Shown here: positions 30,074 through 39,748 of the stretch, piece by piece | How the letters are laid out: each line of letters begins with the position of its first letter | How positions within the stretch are numbered: the stretch's first letter is position 1 | Assembly: GCA_963840785.1 (NCBI GenBank) | Contig: CAWJAF010000006.1 | Location: 47,648-111,647 of the forward strand | Source of the DNA: JALYOK01 sp963840785 | GTDB lineage: Bacteria > Pseudomonadota > Gammaproteobacteria > Burkholderiales > JALYOK01 | Direction: 5' to 3' | DNA length: 64,000 nt | Program-made: the position numbers and the translations under genes | The notes under the pieces: generated by a model | What the model was told of the DNA's origin: nothing | The model's database searches: none | What the model saw: the letters and a program-made list of their open reading frames with translations, nothing else

Positions 30074-31838
30074 ATGAATCCAATCGAAATAAAAGTCCCC
30101 GACATCGGCGATTTCAAAGACATCGAAGTGATCGAAGTGTTGGTAAAACCCGGCGATTCCGTGAAAGCCGAACAATCGTTGATCGTGCTGGAATCGGACA
30201 AAGCGACGATGGATGTGCCGACGGAAGTCGCGGGCATCGTCAAAGAATTGAAAGTGAAATTGGGCGACAAAGTTTCGCAAGGCTCATTGATACTTATCGC
30301 TTGAGGCATCGGCCCAAGCGGCAAGCCCCGCGCCGGCTCCAGCCATGGCATCGCCAGGAGCCAATGCAGGACGCCTCTTCAGGCACCTCCTACTCCAGCT
30401 GTGCGTAGCGCCAAGCACAAAACCGCATGCCGATTTCGACGCAGAAGTCGTCGTACTCGGCGCCGGCCCCGGCGGCTACACCGCTGCATTTCGCGCCGCC
30501 GATCTCGGCAAAAAAGTCACGTTGATCGAGCGGTACGAAACCTTGGGCGGCGTGTGCTTAAACGTCGGCTGCATTCCGTCGAAAGCCTTGCTGCACACCG
30601 CGAAAGTCATCGCCGATGCCGCAGATGCGGCGCATCACGGCGTCACGTTCGGCGCACCAAAAATCGATTTGCCGGAAGTGCGCAAGTTCAAAGAATCCGT
30701 CGTCGGCAAATTGACGAAGGGCCTAAGCGGATTGGCGAAACAACGCAAAGTCACCGTCATTCAAGGTACGGCGAAATTCGCCTCGCCAAAATCACTCAGC
30801 ATCGAAACCAAAGATGGCGTGAAGACTTTATCGTTCGACCATTGCATCATCGCCGCCGGCTCTCAAGCGGTGAAATTGCCGGGCTTTCCGTGGGACGATC
30901 CGCGCTTGATGGATTCCACCGACGCATTGCTGCTCGCCGACATTCCAAAGCGCATGCTGATCATCGGCGGCGGCATTATCGGTTTGGAAATGGCAACGGT
31001 GTACGACGCGCTCGGCGCAAAAGTCAGCGTCGTCGAATTCATGAGCCAACTCATTCCCGGCGCCGATCCCGATATCGTCAAGCCGTTGCACAAACGCATC
31101 GAAAAGCGTTACGAGAAAATTTATCTCAAAACCAAAGTCACGAAAATCGAAGCATCGAAGGTGGGACTCAAAGCCCACTTCGAAGGCGAGCAAGCGCCGG
31201 AACCGCAAGTGTACGATCGCATCCTCGTCGCCGTCGGCCGTCGTCCAAACGGCAAACTGATCAACGCCGAAGCGGCTGGCATCACCGTCAACGAGCGCGG
31301 CTTCATCCCCGTCGACAAACAACAACGCACCAACGTCCCCGGCATCTACGCCATCGGCGACATCGTCGGCGAACCCATGCTCGCGCACAAAGCCACGCAC
31401 GAAGCCAAAGTCGCCGCCGAAGTCATCGCCGGCCACAAAGCCGCGTTCGACGCCAAGACCATCCCCAGCGTCGCCTACACCGACCCGGAAATCGCGTGGA
31501 TGGGCCTGTCCGAACCGGAAGCCAAAGCCGCCAACATCGAATACGACAAAGCCGTATTCCCCTGGGCCGCCAGCGGCCGCGCCCTCGGCACCGCGCGCGA
31601 AGAAGGCTTAACCAAAGTGTTGTTCGACAAAAAAACCAAACGCATCCTCGGCGCGGGAATCGTCGGCGTCAATGCCGGCGAGCTAATCGCCGAAGCCGTA
31701 CTCGCGCTGGAAATGGGCGCCGACGCGGAAGACATCGGCCTATCGATTCATCCGCATCCGACGTTGTCGGAAACCTTTGCGATGGCGGCGGAAATGGCTG
31801 AGGGGACGATTACTGATCTTTATGTGCCGAAGAAATAA
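30074..31838 (+). CDS. lpdA: dihydrolipoamide dehydrogenase with N-terminal lipoyl domain, one frame break
   Basis: Reoxidises dihydrolipoyl groups of the PDH complex with NAD+. An N-terminal lipoyl domain (lipoyl Lys in LESDKATMDVP, residues ~1-76) is joined by an Ala/Pro linker to the flavoprotein. The single frame change near 30,300 falls inside this linker; read across it, the linker is EASAQAASPAPAPAMASPG. FAD motif VVLGAGPGGYTAA, redox-active GGVCLNVGCIPSK, NAD site IIGGGIIGLEMATV and C-terminal HPHPTLSET are intact. This fused form is typical of beta-proteobacterial PDH operons. Confidence 0.95.
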
Positions 31839-31847
31839 AGTCGATTT

Positions 31848-31939
31848 GTAGGTTGGGCCGAGGCTGCCAGGGTCGTGAGAACGATGCCCAACATTTTCCG
31901 ATGTTGAAACGTTGGGTTTCCTTCGTCAACCCAACCTAC
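31848..31939. repeat. palindromic repeat GTAGGTTGGG...CCCAACCTAC
   Basis: Ten-base perfect terminal arms (31848-31857 and 31930-31939) bracket ~72 bases with an inner pair CCCAAC/GTTGGG. It is a full copy of the family represented by one arm near 4190. Size and structure suggest a small non-autonomous (MITE-like) element. It follows lpdA directly and could act as its terminator. Confidence 0.75.
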
Positions 31940-32291
31940 GGGCTAATTTACGTTGGATCTCACATTTGAGGAATATTCCATGCCTTTGAATCTAACAATT
32001 TGCCTGCTATCACTCTTGCCGTCAAATTGTGTCGCACGGTGAGGCACAGGCCGTAACGGTTGAACCATGTGGATCGAGCAGCAAAAAATCGAGGCAATAC
32101 AGCTGGGGGTAATTGGATCTGGCATCGCACTTCGCTCCGCACCAAGCGCAAAAAGCGAACAACTAATAAATCGAAAAAGCAACTCAAATCCTCAAGGCTT
32201 CACAGTTCTTGAACAATTGACAACATCTGGTTACTGTCGTCGAAGCAATGCACACAAGCCAATGGTCAAGAGTACTGCGTGAAGGAACCTA

Positions 32292-32741
32292 ATTGGCTGA
32301 AAAATTCCCATGTTGGGTGGGTGCAAAAAGCGCTCTTCGGGAACAAAAGAAGACGCGTGGTGGCACCGTTGAATTTACTGAAGCCGAATTTGTTTGGGAT
32401 ATGAAAATATTGGCTCGCAAGAAAGTAATTGTTGCAGGCGTCAAGAACGAGTTCATCGACTGAAAGACTCAACATGCAAAATAATTGATCCAGAGACGGC
32501 CTACATTTCGCCTAGCAAGGGGAGTCATTCCGATCCAGTTTTTTGCGTCACCTGCGGCACTGGCACGGACAGCTTCAATGCGAATTTCTCAAAGTCAGAA
32601 GTTGAAAATGGAACAGCGCTCTCTGCTGCCAAGCACATAGATCGAGTCGCGCTATCAATTTGTGCGAATCTTTGCCAAGTCAAGAGCAAACTATCCAAGT
32701 ACGTTTACTTTTTCGCGCGTAACAAACTTAACGGTAAATGA
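32292..32741 (+). CDS. unidentified small protein gene, frame break at ~32,460
   Basis: Two consecutive open frames read as one product: AEKFPCWVGAKSALREQKKTRGG up to VKNEFID at 32,460, then KDSTCKIIDPETAYISPSKGS and SICANLCQVKSKLSKYVYFF up to a stop at 32741. About 150 residues with six or more Cys. TTG at 32292 is a provisional start. I recognise no family. The stretch is visibly more AT-rich than the flanking genes and is flanked by two palindromic repeats, which suggests acquired DNA. Confidence 0.35.
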
Positions 32742-32881
32742 ACTATGCTGAATGGAAGAACTACGGTCAGATCGTCGTTCACGGCAAGAACAGATTGAAT
32801 CTGGAATTATGCACAGTAATCGCTGCCTTGGATGCTTCCGGCTTGATAGAGGCAAATGTAACGGACGGTAAACCCGCGTAA
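32738..32881 (+). CDS. 47-residue hypothetical protein coupled to the preceding gene
   Basis: ATG at 32738 overlaps the stop of the previous frame as ATGA, a translational-coupling arrangement. The protein (MNYAEWKNYGQIVVHGKNRLN, ending ANVTDGKPA) has no recognisable domain. The evidence is the overlap and an intact frame; too short for statistical support. Confidence 0.3.
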   Translation: MNYAEWKNYGQIVVHGKNRLNLELCTVIAALDASGLIEANVTDGKPA

Positions 32882-32891
32882 GGCGCATAGG

Positions 32892-32981
32892 TAGGGCGTC
32901 AATAAGCGAAGCGCATTGCGCCGTATGTGCATTCAATCAGCCCGTCATTCGGCGCAATGCGCTTCGCTTATTGACGCCCTA
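32892..32981. repeat. perfect 31-bp inverted repeat (TAGGGCGTCAATAAGC type)
   Basis: The arms 32892-32922 and 32951-32981 are perfect reverse complements over 31 bases, with a 28-base loop. The arm begins TAGGGCGTCAATAAGCGAAG. Related elements occur widely between genes of beta- and gammaproteobacteria. The strict arm identity implies either recent arrival or selection on the stem. Confidence 0.85.
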
Positions 32982-33042
32982 CAAATTCAACTGCGATTGC
33001 GACAAAACTTTCTTTGCAAAACCGCGCTGACGTAATAAAAGC

Positions 33043-33501
33043 ATGAGCACTTTAAGCCCATCGGAAATCCTCGCCCTACTCAAACGCAATCTTCCCATCG
33101 AAGATCAGCGCGGCGAAATCATCGAGGAAATCGGCGCATCCCATCTGCGCATGCGCCTTCCGGTCGTTCCGGAATATCTCAGCCACGATCTTCCGCCCGG
33201 CTCCGGCCAAACTGTTTTATCTGGTCCGATCGCGATGGGTTTTGCCGATACGGCGATGTATGCTTGCGTTCATGCGTTTTACGGTGCCGACATATTTGCC
33301 GCGATGGTGAATTTCAATGTTTCGTTTTTTAGCGTTGCGGGAAAGGACGATCTCACGGCCGTTGCGACGCTAAAACGCAAAGGAAAATCGCTCGCGTTCG
33401 TCGAGGCGTTGCTCTACTCCGGTTCATCCAATGAGCCTTGCGCGCAGGTCACGGCGACTTACGCCATTCGAAATATTTCAAAGCAATCACATTTGCCGTG
33501 A
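33043..33501 (+). CDS. PaaI-family hotdog thioesterase
   Basis: 152 residues, intact. Hotdog-fold acyl-CoA thioesterase signature: LSGPIAMGFADTAMYACVHAF (helix with the PaaI-type motif), MVNFNVSFF and ATLKRKGKSLAFVEALLY. The acyl substrate is unknown. Its TGA overlaps the GTG start of the following GNAT gene (GTGA, 33498-33501). Confidence 0.8.
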   Translation: MSTLSPSEILALLKRNLPIEDQRGEIIEEIGASHLRMRLPVVPEYLSHDLPPGSGQTVLSGPIAMGFADTAMYACVHAFYGADIFAAMVNFNVSFFSVAGKDDLTAVATLKRKGKSLAFVEALLYSGSSNEPCAQVTATYAIRNISKQSHLP

Positions 33502-33956
33502 ACGTCCGAATTGACGATCTAACCGATCCGCGCGTTCACGCATTGCTGCGCGAACACGTCGCCGAAATGTTGGCGAACTCGCCTTTTGACAGCATGCACG
33601 CGCTCGATCTTTCCGGATTGAAAGCTCCCGAAATCACCTTTTGGACGGCATGGGACGGCGAGGAATTGCTCGGCTGCGGCGCGCTGAAAGAATTGGACAC
33701 GACTCACGGCGAAATCAAGTCAATGCGCACCGCCACCAAGCATCTGCGCAAAGGCGTGGCTCGCGCGATTCTTGAAACGATTATTGCAACTGCGAAGAAT
33801 CGTAGCTATCAGCGGCTAAGTCTTGAGACCGGTTCGACGGCTGACTTTCAGCCAGCGCTGAAGATGTACGAACAATTTGGGTTTGAATATTGCCGACCAT
33901 TTGCGCAGTACAGGGAAGATCCGTTTAGTCGTTTCATGACGAAGTTATTGCGTTAG
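33498..33956 (+). CDS. GNAT-family N-acetyltransferase
   Basis: About 152 residues from a GTG start (VNVRIDDLTDPRVHALL). The acetyl-CoA-binding stretch MRTATKHLRKGVARAILE is the GNAT motif A (Q/RxxGxG/A-like), followed by LSLETGSTADFQPALKMYEQFGF. Similar to the YjgM/PanM-like group with an EMxxxSPxxSxHALDLxxL N-terminus. Start chosen because it overlaps the thioesterase stop as GTGA. Confidence 0.85.
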   Translation: MNVRIDDLTDPRVHALLREHVAEMLANSPFDSMHALDLSGLKAPEITFWTAWDGEELLGCGALKELDTTHGEIKSMRTATKHLRKGVARAILETIIATAKNRSYQRLSLETGSTADFQPALKMYEQFGFEYCRPFAQYREDPFSRFMTKLLR

Positions 33957-34012
33957 CCAGTTTGCGCAATGGCCTGAGAGCCAGCATCTATGTACCGCTC
34001 GAAGCATGCCGC

Positions 34013-34043
34013 GCCACGAGGCAATTAACACGCGCCTCGTGGC
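34013..34043. terminator. bidirectional hairpin between the GNAT and DUF1161 genes
   Basis: GCCACGAGGC, 11-base loop, GCCTCGTGGC: a perfect 10-bp stem between convergent genes. Short T-runs (TTATTTC and, on the other strand, TGCCTCG side) are weak. Confidence 0.5.
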
Positions 34044-34060
34044 ACGGTGTTATTTCAACA

Positions 34061-34612
34061 TCAATTTTTGTAGCGGATTTCGGTGACTGTAGTATGCGCG
34101 TAATTTCCGTTTTCGCCCCACGCGATCTCCGGCCGAACTTGGATGTCGTATGCGAAATCCGGCGAGAACGTTAAGCCCCAAACTTCTTTGGTCCGCATCC
34201 ACAGATCCCAAGTGAGTTCCTTCTTCGTCCCGACAAACTGGTGGATGCCGCTATTTTTGTTGGCCGTCTTGATAACGGTTTCTCTTGGCACTTCTCGAGA
34301 CGCTTGAGTCACCATTTTCGGCGGCTCCGATTCATTCTTTTTCGAATACAAGATTCTTTTCGTACCACCGGCGCAAATGCCGATGACTGTATCGCCATGA
34401 CCCACATCGCCTTTTGCGATCACGCTCAGTTCGTAATTTGCGACACCTTTGGCGATTAACTTTTGCTCGATCGCTTTGGTGAGCGCGCCGCAAGCGAGCG
34501 GCTCGGCCCATGCGCTAAAACTCGTGATCGGCAAGACGGCAACGGCAATGAATGCGGTGGCGGAAACGACGCTCAATATCGATAAGGGTTTCAATTTCAA
34601 TTTCGTTTTCAT
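34061..34612 (-). CDS. exported DUF1161-type protein
   Basis: 183 residues with a clear signal peptide (LSVVSATAFIAVAVLPITSFSAWA, cleavage near AWA-EP). Residues ~40-92 fit DUF1161: CGALTKAIEQKLIAKGVANYEL and GICAGGTKRILYSK, with the conserved Cys pair. The C-terminal ~90 residues are outside that domain and unrecognised. Periplasmic; function unknown. Confidence 0.7.
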   Translation of the reverse strand: MKTKLKLKPLSILSVVSATAFIAVAVLPITSFSAWAEPLACGALTKAIEQKLIAKGVANYELSVIAKGDVGHGDTVIGICAGGTKRILYSKKNESEPPKMVTQASREVPRETVIKTANKNSGIHQFVGTKKELTWDLWMRTKEVWGLTFSPDFAYDIQVRPEIAWGENGNYAHTTVTEIRYKN

Positions 34613-34914
34613 GTTCAGTCCTAGTTGTTGGAAACAAATCTAGTGTAGGCAGACTGATCAAGAAAAGTGTGATTCCCTGGGGATCAATTGTGGCAATTTT
34701 CTAGCGGTTTTTTACGCTTCTAAGCGGCGACCGTAATTTGCTAACGATGTCTTCGTTCGTAGCCTGGAGAGCCAGTATACATGCGCTTCTCCGGGCATCT
34801 TTAGAGGCAAAATCTTTTAGGCAGCAAGTCCAGTACAAACTTGTTCTTAGCCTTATTCTAAAGTCACGCTATACTCCGCACGTACAATCATTATTTGATA
34901 TTGGGGAACTTCGA

Positions 34915-35085
34915 ATGATTTTAGAACTTCTTGATATTGACAGCGATATCATGATGTACGCCGTTATAGGCTTATTGTTTCTTTGGTTGTTTTTCCGCAT
35001 TTTTAAGCGTACCGAAAAGCCGCGCGCGCGGCCGTTGGTTTCAGGTAGATCCTCGAGCTGGGATAACGACGGCTACTCCCGCTGA
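34915..35085 (+). CDS. small membrane protein
   Basis: 56 residues with one hydrophobic helix (MYAVIGLLFLWLFFRIF) followed by a basic, then Ser/Arg-rich tail (RTEKPRARPLVSGRSSSW). ATG at 34915 is preceded by GGGGAA. A longer in-frame reading back to 34738 runs through repeat-derived sequence and is not supported. Function unknown. Confidence 0.5.
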   Translation: MILELLDIDSDIMMYAVIGLLFLWLFFRIFKRTEKPRARPLVSGRSSSWDNDGYSR

Positions 35086-35094
35086 CCGTCATTT

Positions 35095-35672
35095 TTATCG
35101 CGTTAGTTTTTGGTAGTCCGCAACGGTGTCGACATCAACGAGCACACCCGAATCATCGGTCTCAATTAAGCTCACTTCGCTTTTGTTGGCAAGGATGATC
35201 GCTCGTGCGCCGGCATCGCCTTGAAGCGCAAGCAATTCTGTGCGAAATTGCGAATGGATACCGACAGGATGGCCGCGCTGACCATTGTGTCGCGGCATAG
35301 CGAATGCCGCGCCTTGCTCTACTGATTCGGCAACGGCGCGAATAGTTTCCGGTTTGATGAGTGGCATGTCTGCCGAGCGCGACAACCCAATGTGTATCGA
35401 TTGGAGATGCCGCGACGGCGGCGGCGAGGCTGTGGCCCATGCCTTCTTCGGCGCGCTCGCAGACGACGATTTTGATATTAGGTTCAGCGGCAAGTAAGTC
35501 GTGCGTCGCTTGATCACCTGGACGCACGACGGCGATGACGTGATCAACTGCGCCGGCGAGATTGCGCGCCGACTGCGACGCAAATCGCAAGGCCAATGGG
35601 TAATAATTGTTTGAGTTTGCCGCCACCGAAGCGCTTTCCGGCGCCGGCGGCGAGGAGTATGCCGGTGATCAA
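35095..35672 (-). CDS. MocA-like molybdenum cofactor cytidylyltransferase, one frame break
   Basis: Transfers CMP to molybdopterin for xanthine-dehydrogenase-type enzymes. N-terminal GILLAAGAGKRFGGGKLKQLL is the nucleotidyltransferase signature; VDHVIAVVRPGD, EGMGHSLAAAVAA and, after a break near 35,390, MPLIKPETIRAV and GQRGHPVGI follow. The start is TTG at 35672, which overlaps the TGA of xdhC (TTGA). Last gene of the Mo-hydroxylase operon, so it very probably serves the enzyme encoded upstream. Confidence 0.85.
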
Positions 35673-36683
35673 CCGACGGCGGAGAGCTTGGGTTTGTCCG
35701 GCGATGCGGCTTTGTTGGCGGGGACGAGCTCAATGCCGTTGCGCACGCAGGTGATGTCCGCGAGGATGGCGATGGCCATTTCTGAGGGAATTTTGCTGCC
35801 GATTTGTAAGCCCACCGGGCCGCGCATTTTGGCGATTTGTGCGGGCGTTAAATCGAATTCCAATAAGCCGCTCGCGGCGCGCTTGCTGATTCTTTTTCGA
35901 ACCCAACGCCCCAACGTAAAACGAATCGGACTTCAACGCTTCGAGCAATGCGAGATCGTCTTGCTTCGGATCGTGGGTAAGCGCGATGACCGCAGTATGA
36001 TTATCGGCCTTCAGCGCGGTTACGAAATCGTCGGGCATTTGCTTGGAGACTTCGACGCCGGGCATGTCCCACGATAGTCGATATTCTTCGCGCGGATCGC
36101 AGACGAATACGCTGTAGTCCAACGCTTGTGCGAACTGAGCAACGTAGACGGACAGTTGACCTGCCCCGATAATGCCTAAGCGCCAACGCGGGCCGTGAAT
36201 CGTCGTCAGCGTCTTGTCGTCAAATTCCAAATCCTGAGTGAAAGTTGCATCGACCAACTCGGAACTGCCCGTCGCGATGTCCAACTTACGTGCAACGACT
36301 TCGCGCTTTTCGATCTTTGTAACAACTTCGCTCCAACTCCTGCTCCCTTGCGCGTCTTTTCGCAAAGGCTCCAGCACGAGTTGAAGGGTTCCACCGCAGG
36401 GCAGGCCAAAGCGGCGCGCCTCGTCGGACGAAACACCATAGGTAACCACTTCCGGCGTGGGCTTCACATCTTCGCCACGACGCAAACGTGCAATTAAATC
36501 ATCTTCAATACAGCCGCCGGAAACAGAACCGGCAATACGGCCATCAGAACACACGGCCAACATCGCCCCGGGTGGCCGGGGCGATGAGCCGAATGTTTTT
36601 ACAACAGTAACGAGCGTGACCGGAAGCCCTTGATCAAGCCAAGTGACGGTTTGTCGCAGAACTTCCAGATCAACGCTGTGCAT
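35669..36683 (-). CDS. XdhC-family Mo-cofactor insertion protein, one frame break
   Basis: XdhC/CoxF family chaperone that sulfurates and inserts the Mo cofactor. N-terminal XdhC_CoxI domain (VKTFGSSPRPPGAML, SGGCIEDDLIARL, YGVSSDEARRFGLPCGG) and C-terminal Rossmann domain (RLGIIGAGQLSVYVAQFA, IALTHDPKQDDLAL, YVGALGSKKNQQARRERL). Break near 35,900. Start ATG 36683, 11 bases after the Mo-subunit gene. It ends 4 bases into the mocA start. Confidence 0.9.
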
Positions 36684-36693
36684 CTTTAAATCT

Positions 36694-38874
36694 TTACGCA
36701 GTGATACCGGGTTTAAACGGCATCTTACGAACGCGCTTGCCAGTTGCAGCAAAGACAGCGTTGGAGATCGACGGCGATACCAACGGCACGCCCACTTCAC
36801 CCAAGCCACCTGGGTTCCGGTTGCTAGCGACAAAGTGAATGTCGATAGGCGGAACTTCGGCCATGCGCGGAATGTAATAGGTATGGAAGTTGGTTTGTTG
36901 AACCACGCCATCTTTGAGGGTGATTTCGCTGAAGGCATTCTGGAAGCCCGATACCACGCCAGACTGAATTTGCTGGTGAGCGATGTTCGGGTTGATCAGA
37001 ATACCGGCGTCCACCGCGTAGGTCATCTTGTGCACTTTGATCTTACCGTCGGATTTGACTTCGATTTCCGAAATCAAGCAACCGTAAGTCTCGTAGCACT
37101 CGATCATCGCCACACCATGGAAATGGCCGGCAGCTAACGGCTTGCCGTAACCGGCACGATCCGCAGCCAAGTCGATCACACCTAAGTACAGCGGCTTATC
37201 ACGCAGCAGAATGCGACGATACGCAACCGGGTCCATACCGGCAGCAGCGGCCATTTCGTCGATCATCACTTCTTGCGCGAACGCATTCAGGTTGTTCGAC
37301 ACGGCGCGCCAGTAACCGACACGCTGACCGGTGTCGACCATCACGGAAGACAAATGCCAGTTCGGGATGTCATACGGGAAGTTTTCTGCCGCTTCCAACA
37401 TGAACGGATCGACTCCCTTTTGCACCGCGCCTGGGAATAGGCGTGAGGAGATGGAGGGCGATGCGATCTGGTATTTGTACGCCGACGGCATGCCGTTGGA
37501 ATCCAAACCGACTTTAATCGTCTGCAAGCTAACGGGACGATAGGAGTCGTTCATCATGTCGTTTTCGCGAGACCAAATGGTTTTGACCGGCACGCCAGGC
37601 ATTGCTTTCGCAATAACCGCAGCTTGCGCAATAAAGTCCATTTCGATCTTACGGCCGAATCCACCACCGAGGTAAGTCGTGTGGATGTTGATCTGCTCAG
37701 GCTTTAGGCCAGTCGCAGCAGCAACCGTCGGCGGCACCAAGGTTTGGAACTGCGTTGGCGCCCAAACTTCCGCGCTGTCAGCATTGACCAGAACCGTCGC
37801 ATTGCAAGGCTCCATTGCGCTATGGGCAAGGAACTGCAGTTCGTAAGCCGCTTCCAAGGTTTTGGCGGCGCTGCCGAGCGCCGCTTTTACATCGCCGCGT
37901 GCTTTAACTTCAACGCCGTCCGTCGCTGCACCATCGGCCAACATCTTGGAGACGCCTTCGCTGCTCAACGTGGCATTCTTGCTCACGTTCCACTTGATCG
38001 CACCCTTGGTCAGCGCTTGTTTTGCATTCCAATAGCTATCGGCGATCACGGCTACACCGTTGGTGTAAGTGTCGTTGAACTTAACGACTTTCTTCGCACC
38101 GGGCGAACCCATCATCGCGGCTTCGTCGAAACTGGCGACTTCGCCACCGATAACCGGGCACATTTCCACGGCGGCGATCATCATGCCGGGCGCTTTAACG
38201 TCGATACCGAATTCGGCGGTACCATTCACTTTGTAGGGTGAATCGAAACGCTTGAGCGGTTGGCCGATGATCTTCCACTGGGAAGGATCTTTCAGCTTCG
38301 GCTCTTTCGGTTCGGCTTGCTTCATTGCACCGGCGGCTAAGGAACCATAGCTGGCTTTCTTGCCACCTGGGCCCATAACATAGCCCTTGCTGGTGGTCAG
38401 TTGGCCGGCATCAATACCCCATTCGGCAGCAGCAGCACCGACGATCATCTCGCGGGCAGCGGCACCGGCTTGACGCAGGTAGGTGAACGAATCGCGAATC
38501 GAGGTCGAACCACCGGTCAACTGCGCACCGAAAATACGGTTGATGTAGGGCGCAGCAGCGGGCGGAATGCCGACTTGAAGATCATTCAAATCGATGTCCA
38601 ACTCTTCAGCGACCATCATGGGCATCGCGGTGTAAACACCTTGGCCCATTTCGGAACGAGAAGCGTAAATGCTGACCTTGTTGTCTTTGGTGATACGAAT
38701 CCACGCGTTCGGCGCGAATGCATCTCCGGGGAAGTCAACTAGGCGGCTGGAACCGTGAGAAACGGTAACGGCGCCAGCGTTCGGCACATTCAAGCCAAGA
38801 ATAAATGCACCACCGACGGCGGCGCTACCTTGGATGAAGCCACGACGGCTTTGATTAGATACTGTAGTTTTCAT
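36694..38874 (-). CDS. Mo-binding subunit of a xanthine dehydrogenase-family oxidoreductase (isoquinoline 1-oxidoreductase beta type)
   Basis: 726 residues, intact. A twin-arginine signal (SRRGFIQGSAAVGGAFILGL) indicates Tat export of the folded holoenzyme. The rest is the aldehyde oxidase/xanthine dehydrogenase Mo-binding fold: YASRSEMGQGVYTAMPM, TYLGGGFGRKIEMDF, and the catalytic Glu in GGLGEVGVPLV near the C-terminus. The single-chain, small-subunit pairing resembles IorB. Substrate unknown (N-heterocycle or aldehyde are family options). Gene order 2Fe-2S subunit, Mo subunit, XdhC, MocA. Confidence 0.92.
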   Translation of the reverse strand: MKTTVSNQSRRGFIQGSAAVGGAFILGLNVPNAGAVTVSHGSSRLVDFPGDAFAPNAWIRITKDNKVSIYASRSEMGQGVYTAMPMMVAEELDIDLNDLQVGIPPAAAPYINRIFGAQLTGGSTSIRDSFTYLRQAGAAAREMIVGAAAAEWGIDAGQLTTSKGYVMGPGGKKASYGSLAAGAMKQAEPKEPKLKDPSQWKIIGQPLKRFDSPYKVNGTAEFGIDVKAPGMMIAAVEMCPVIGGEVASFDEAAMMGSPGAKKVVKFNDTYTNGVAVIADSYWNAKQALTKGAIKWNVSKNATLSSEGVSKMLADGAATDGVEVKARGDVKAALGSAAKTLEAAYELQFLAHSAMEPCNATVLVNADSAEVWAPTQFQTLVPPTVAAATGLKPEQINIHTTYLGGGFGRKIEMDFIAQAAVIAKAMPGVPVKTIWSRENDMMNDSYRPVSLQTIKVGLDSNGMPSAYKYQIASPSISSRLFPGAVQKGVDPFMLEAAENFPYDIPNWHLSSVMVDTGQRVGYWRAVSNNLNAFAQEVMIDEMAAAAGMDPVAYRRILLRDKPLYLGVIDLAADRAGYGKPLAAGHFHGVAMIECYETYGCLISEIEVKSDGKIKVHKMTYAVDAGILINPNIAHQQIQSGVVSGFQNAFSEITLKDGVVQQTNFHTYYIPRMAEVPPIDIHFVASNRNPGGLGEVGVPLVSPSISNAVFAATGKRVRKMPFKPGITA

Positions 38875-38885
38875 GATCGGTATCC

Positions 38886-39335
38886 TTAAGCGAGTTGGGC
38901 AGCGCGTTTGATGCCCGCGCGAATCCGGTCATAGGTACCGCAACGGCACAGGTTGCCGTTCATCGCGGCGGTAATGTCTGCATCGCTGGGGTTCTTGTTT
39001 TGCGCCAATAGTGCCGCTGCCGACATCATTTGGCCGGACTGGCAGTAACCACACTGCACTACGTCCAACTCGAGCCATGCTTTTTGCACCGGATGGTTGC
39101 CACCCAAACCTTCAATTGTTGTGATTGCCTTGCCTGCTACCGCTGAAACCGGGGTCACGCAGGAACGTGTTGCCACGCCATCAACGTGCACCGTGCAGGA
39201 ACCGCATTGCGCCATGCCACAACCGAATTTCGTGCCGGTCATGCCTAACGTGTCGCGAATCACCCACAGCAACGGCGTATCTGGCGATACGTCGGCGCTA
39301 TGCGACGATCCATTCACTTTGAGACTAATTGCCAT
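38886..39335 (-). CDS. [2Fe-2S] subunit of the Mo hydroxylase (IorA-type)
   Basis: 149 residues, intact. Plant-type ferredoxin [2Fe-2S] cluster (GCGMAQCGSCTVHVDG, CVTP) and the second cluster in the four-helix domain (CGYCQSGQMMSA, GNLCRCGTYDRI). No signal of its own, so it probably crosses the membrane together with the Tat-targeted Mo subunit. Eleven bases separate it from that gene; AGGAGA precedes its ATG. Confidence 0.95.
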   Translation of the reverse strand: MAISLKVNGSSHSADVSPDTPLLWVIRDTLGMTGTKFGCGMAQCGSCTVHVDGVATRSCVTPVSAVAGKAITTIEGLGGNHPVQKAWLELDVVQCGYCQSGQMMSAAALLAQNKNPSDADITAAMNGNLCRCGTYDRIRAGIKRAAQLA

Positions 39336-39339
39336 TTAA

Positions 39340-39748
39340 GTTCTCCTATTGAAATGAACTGCTTTTATTGCTCTTTGTGAAACAAGACTCACAACACAAA
39401 CGGGTTATGATCCTTCGAAGTCAGGCGCGGCGAAGAGCTGTTATTTTACGCGGCTGCTCTCCTCCTTCAGACATCCCGAATTGCATTAAAGTTTTAAACC
39501 TTGCGAAAGTTAAATCGACCATCTTGCCGCGTTTAACTTTAAAGGGTGGGATGTCGAAAGATTCAGCCGCTATGATACTCTGAACCGAGGCTTGAGTGTC
39601 AAGCGCATGGCTTTGTTTTTGCGGGTAACATTGCACAACGCTGCACTCGAGCGTGAATAGCCTCGCGACTAATGCGGGTCATTTCGTCTCATGGCATATA
39701 CTCTGGAATAACTCCCACATTAACTTCATTACGCAACATCATGAAATT
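39340..39748. other. intergenic region upstream of the Mo-hydroxylase operon
   Basis: About 410 bases with no gene I can support. An open frame on the reverse strand (39636-39421, 71 residues, FDIPPFKVKRGKMVDL) has no recognisable domain or clear ribosome-binding site. The region must hold the promoter of the reverse-strand operon. Confidence 0.4.

Noticed and set aside
30401..31801. 466-residue open frame on the forward strand, Arg/His-rich
   Set aside because: It lies in the +2 frame of lpdA, has extreme Arg content and no family features; a shadow of the intact flavoprotein frame.
32067..32282. Pilin-like GFTVLEQL in a 71-residue frame
   Set aside because: The motif sits deep in the frame with no charged leader or following hydrophobic helix; a chance match.
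36643..37137. Forward-strand frame opposite the Mo-subunit gene
   Set aside because: Antisense to a 726-residue intact protein; no independent evidence.
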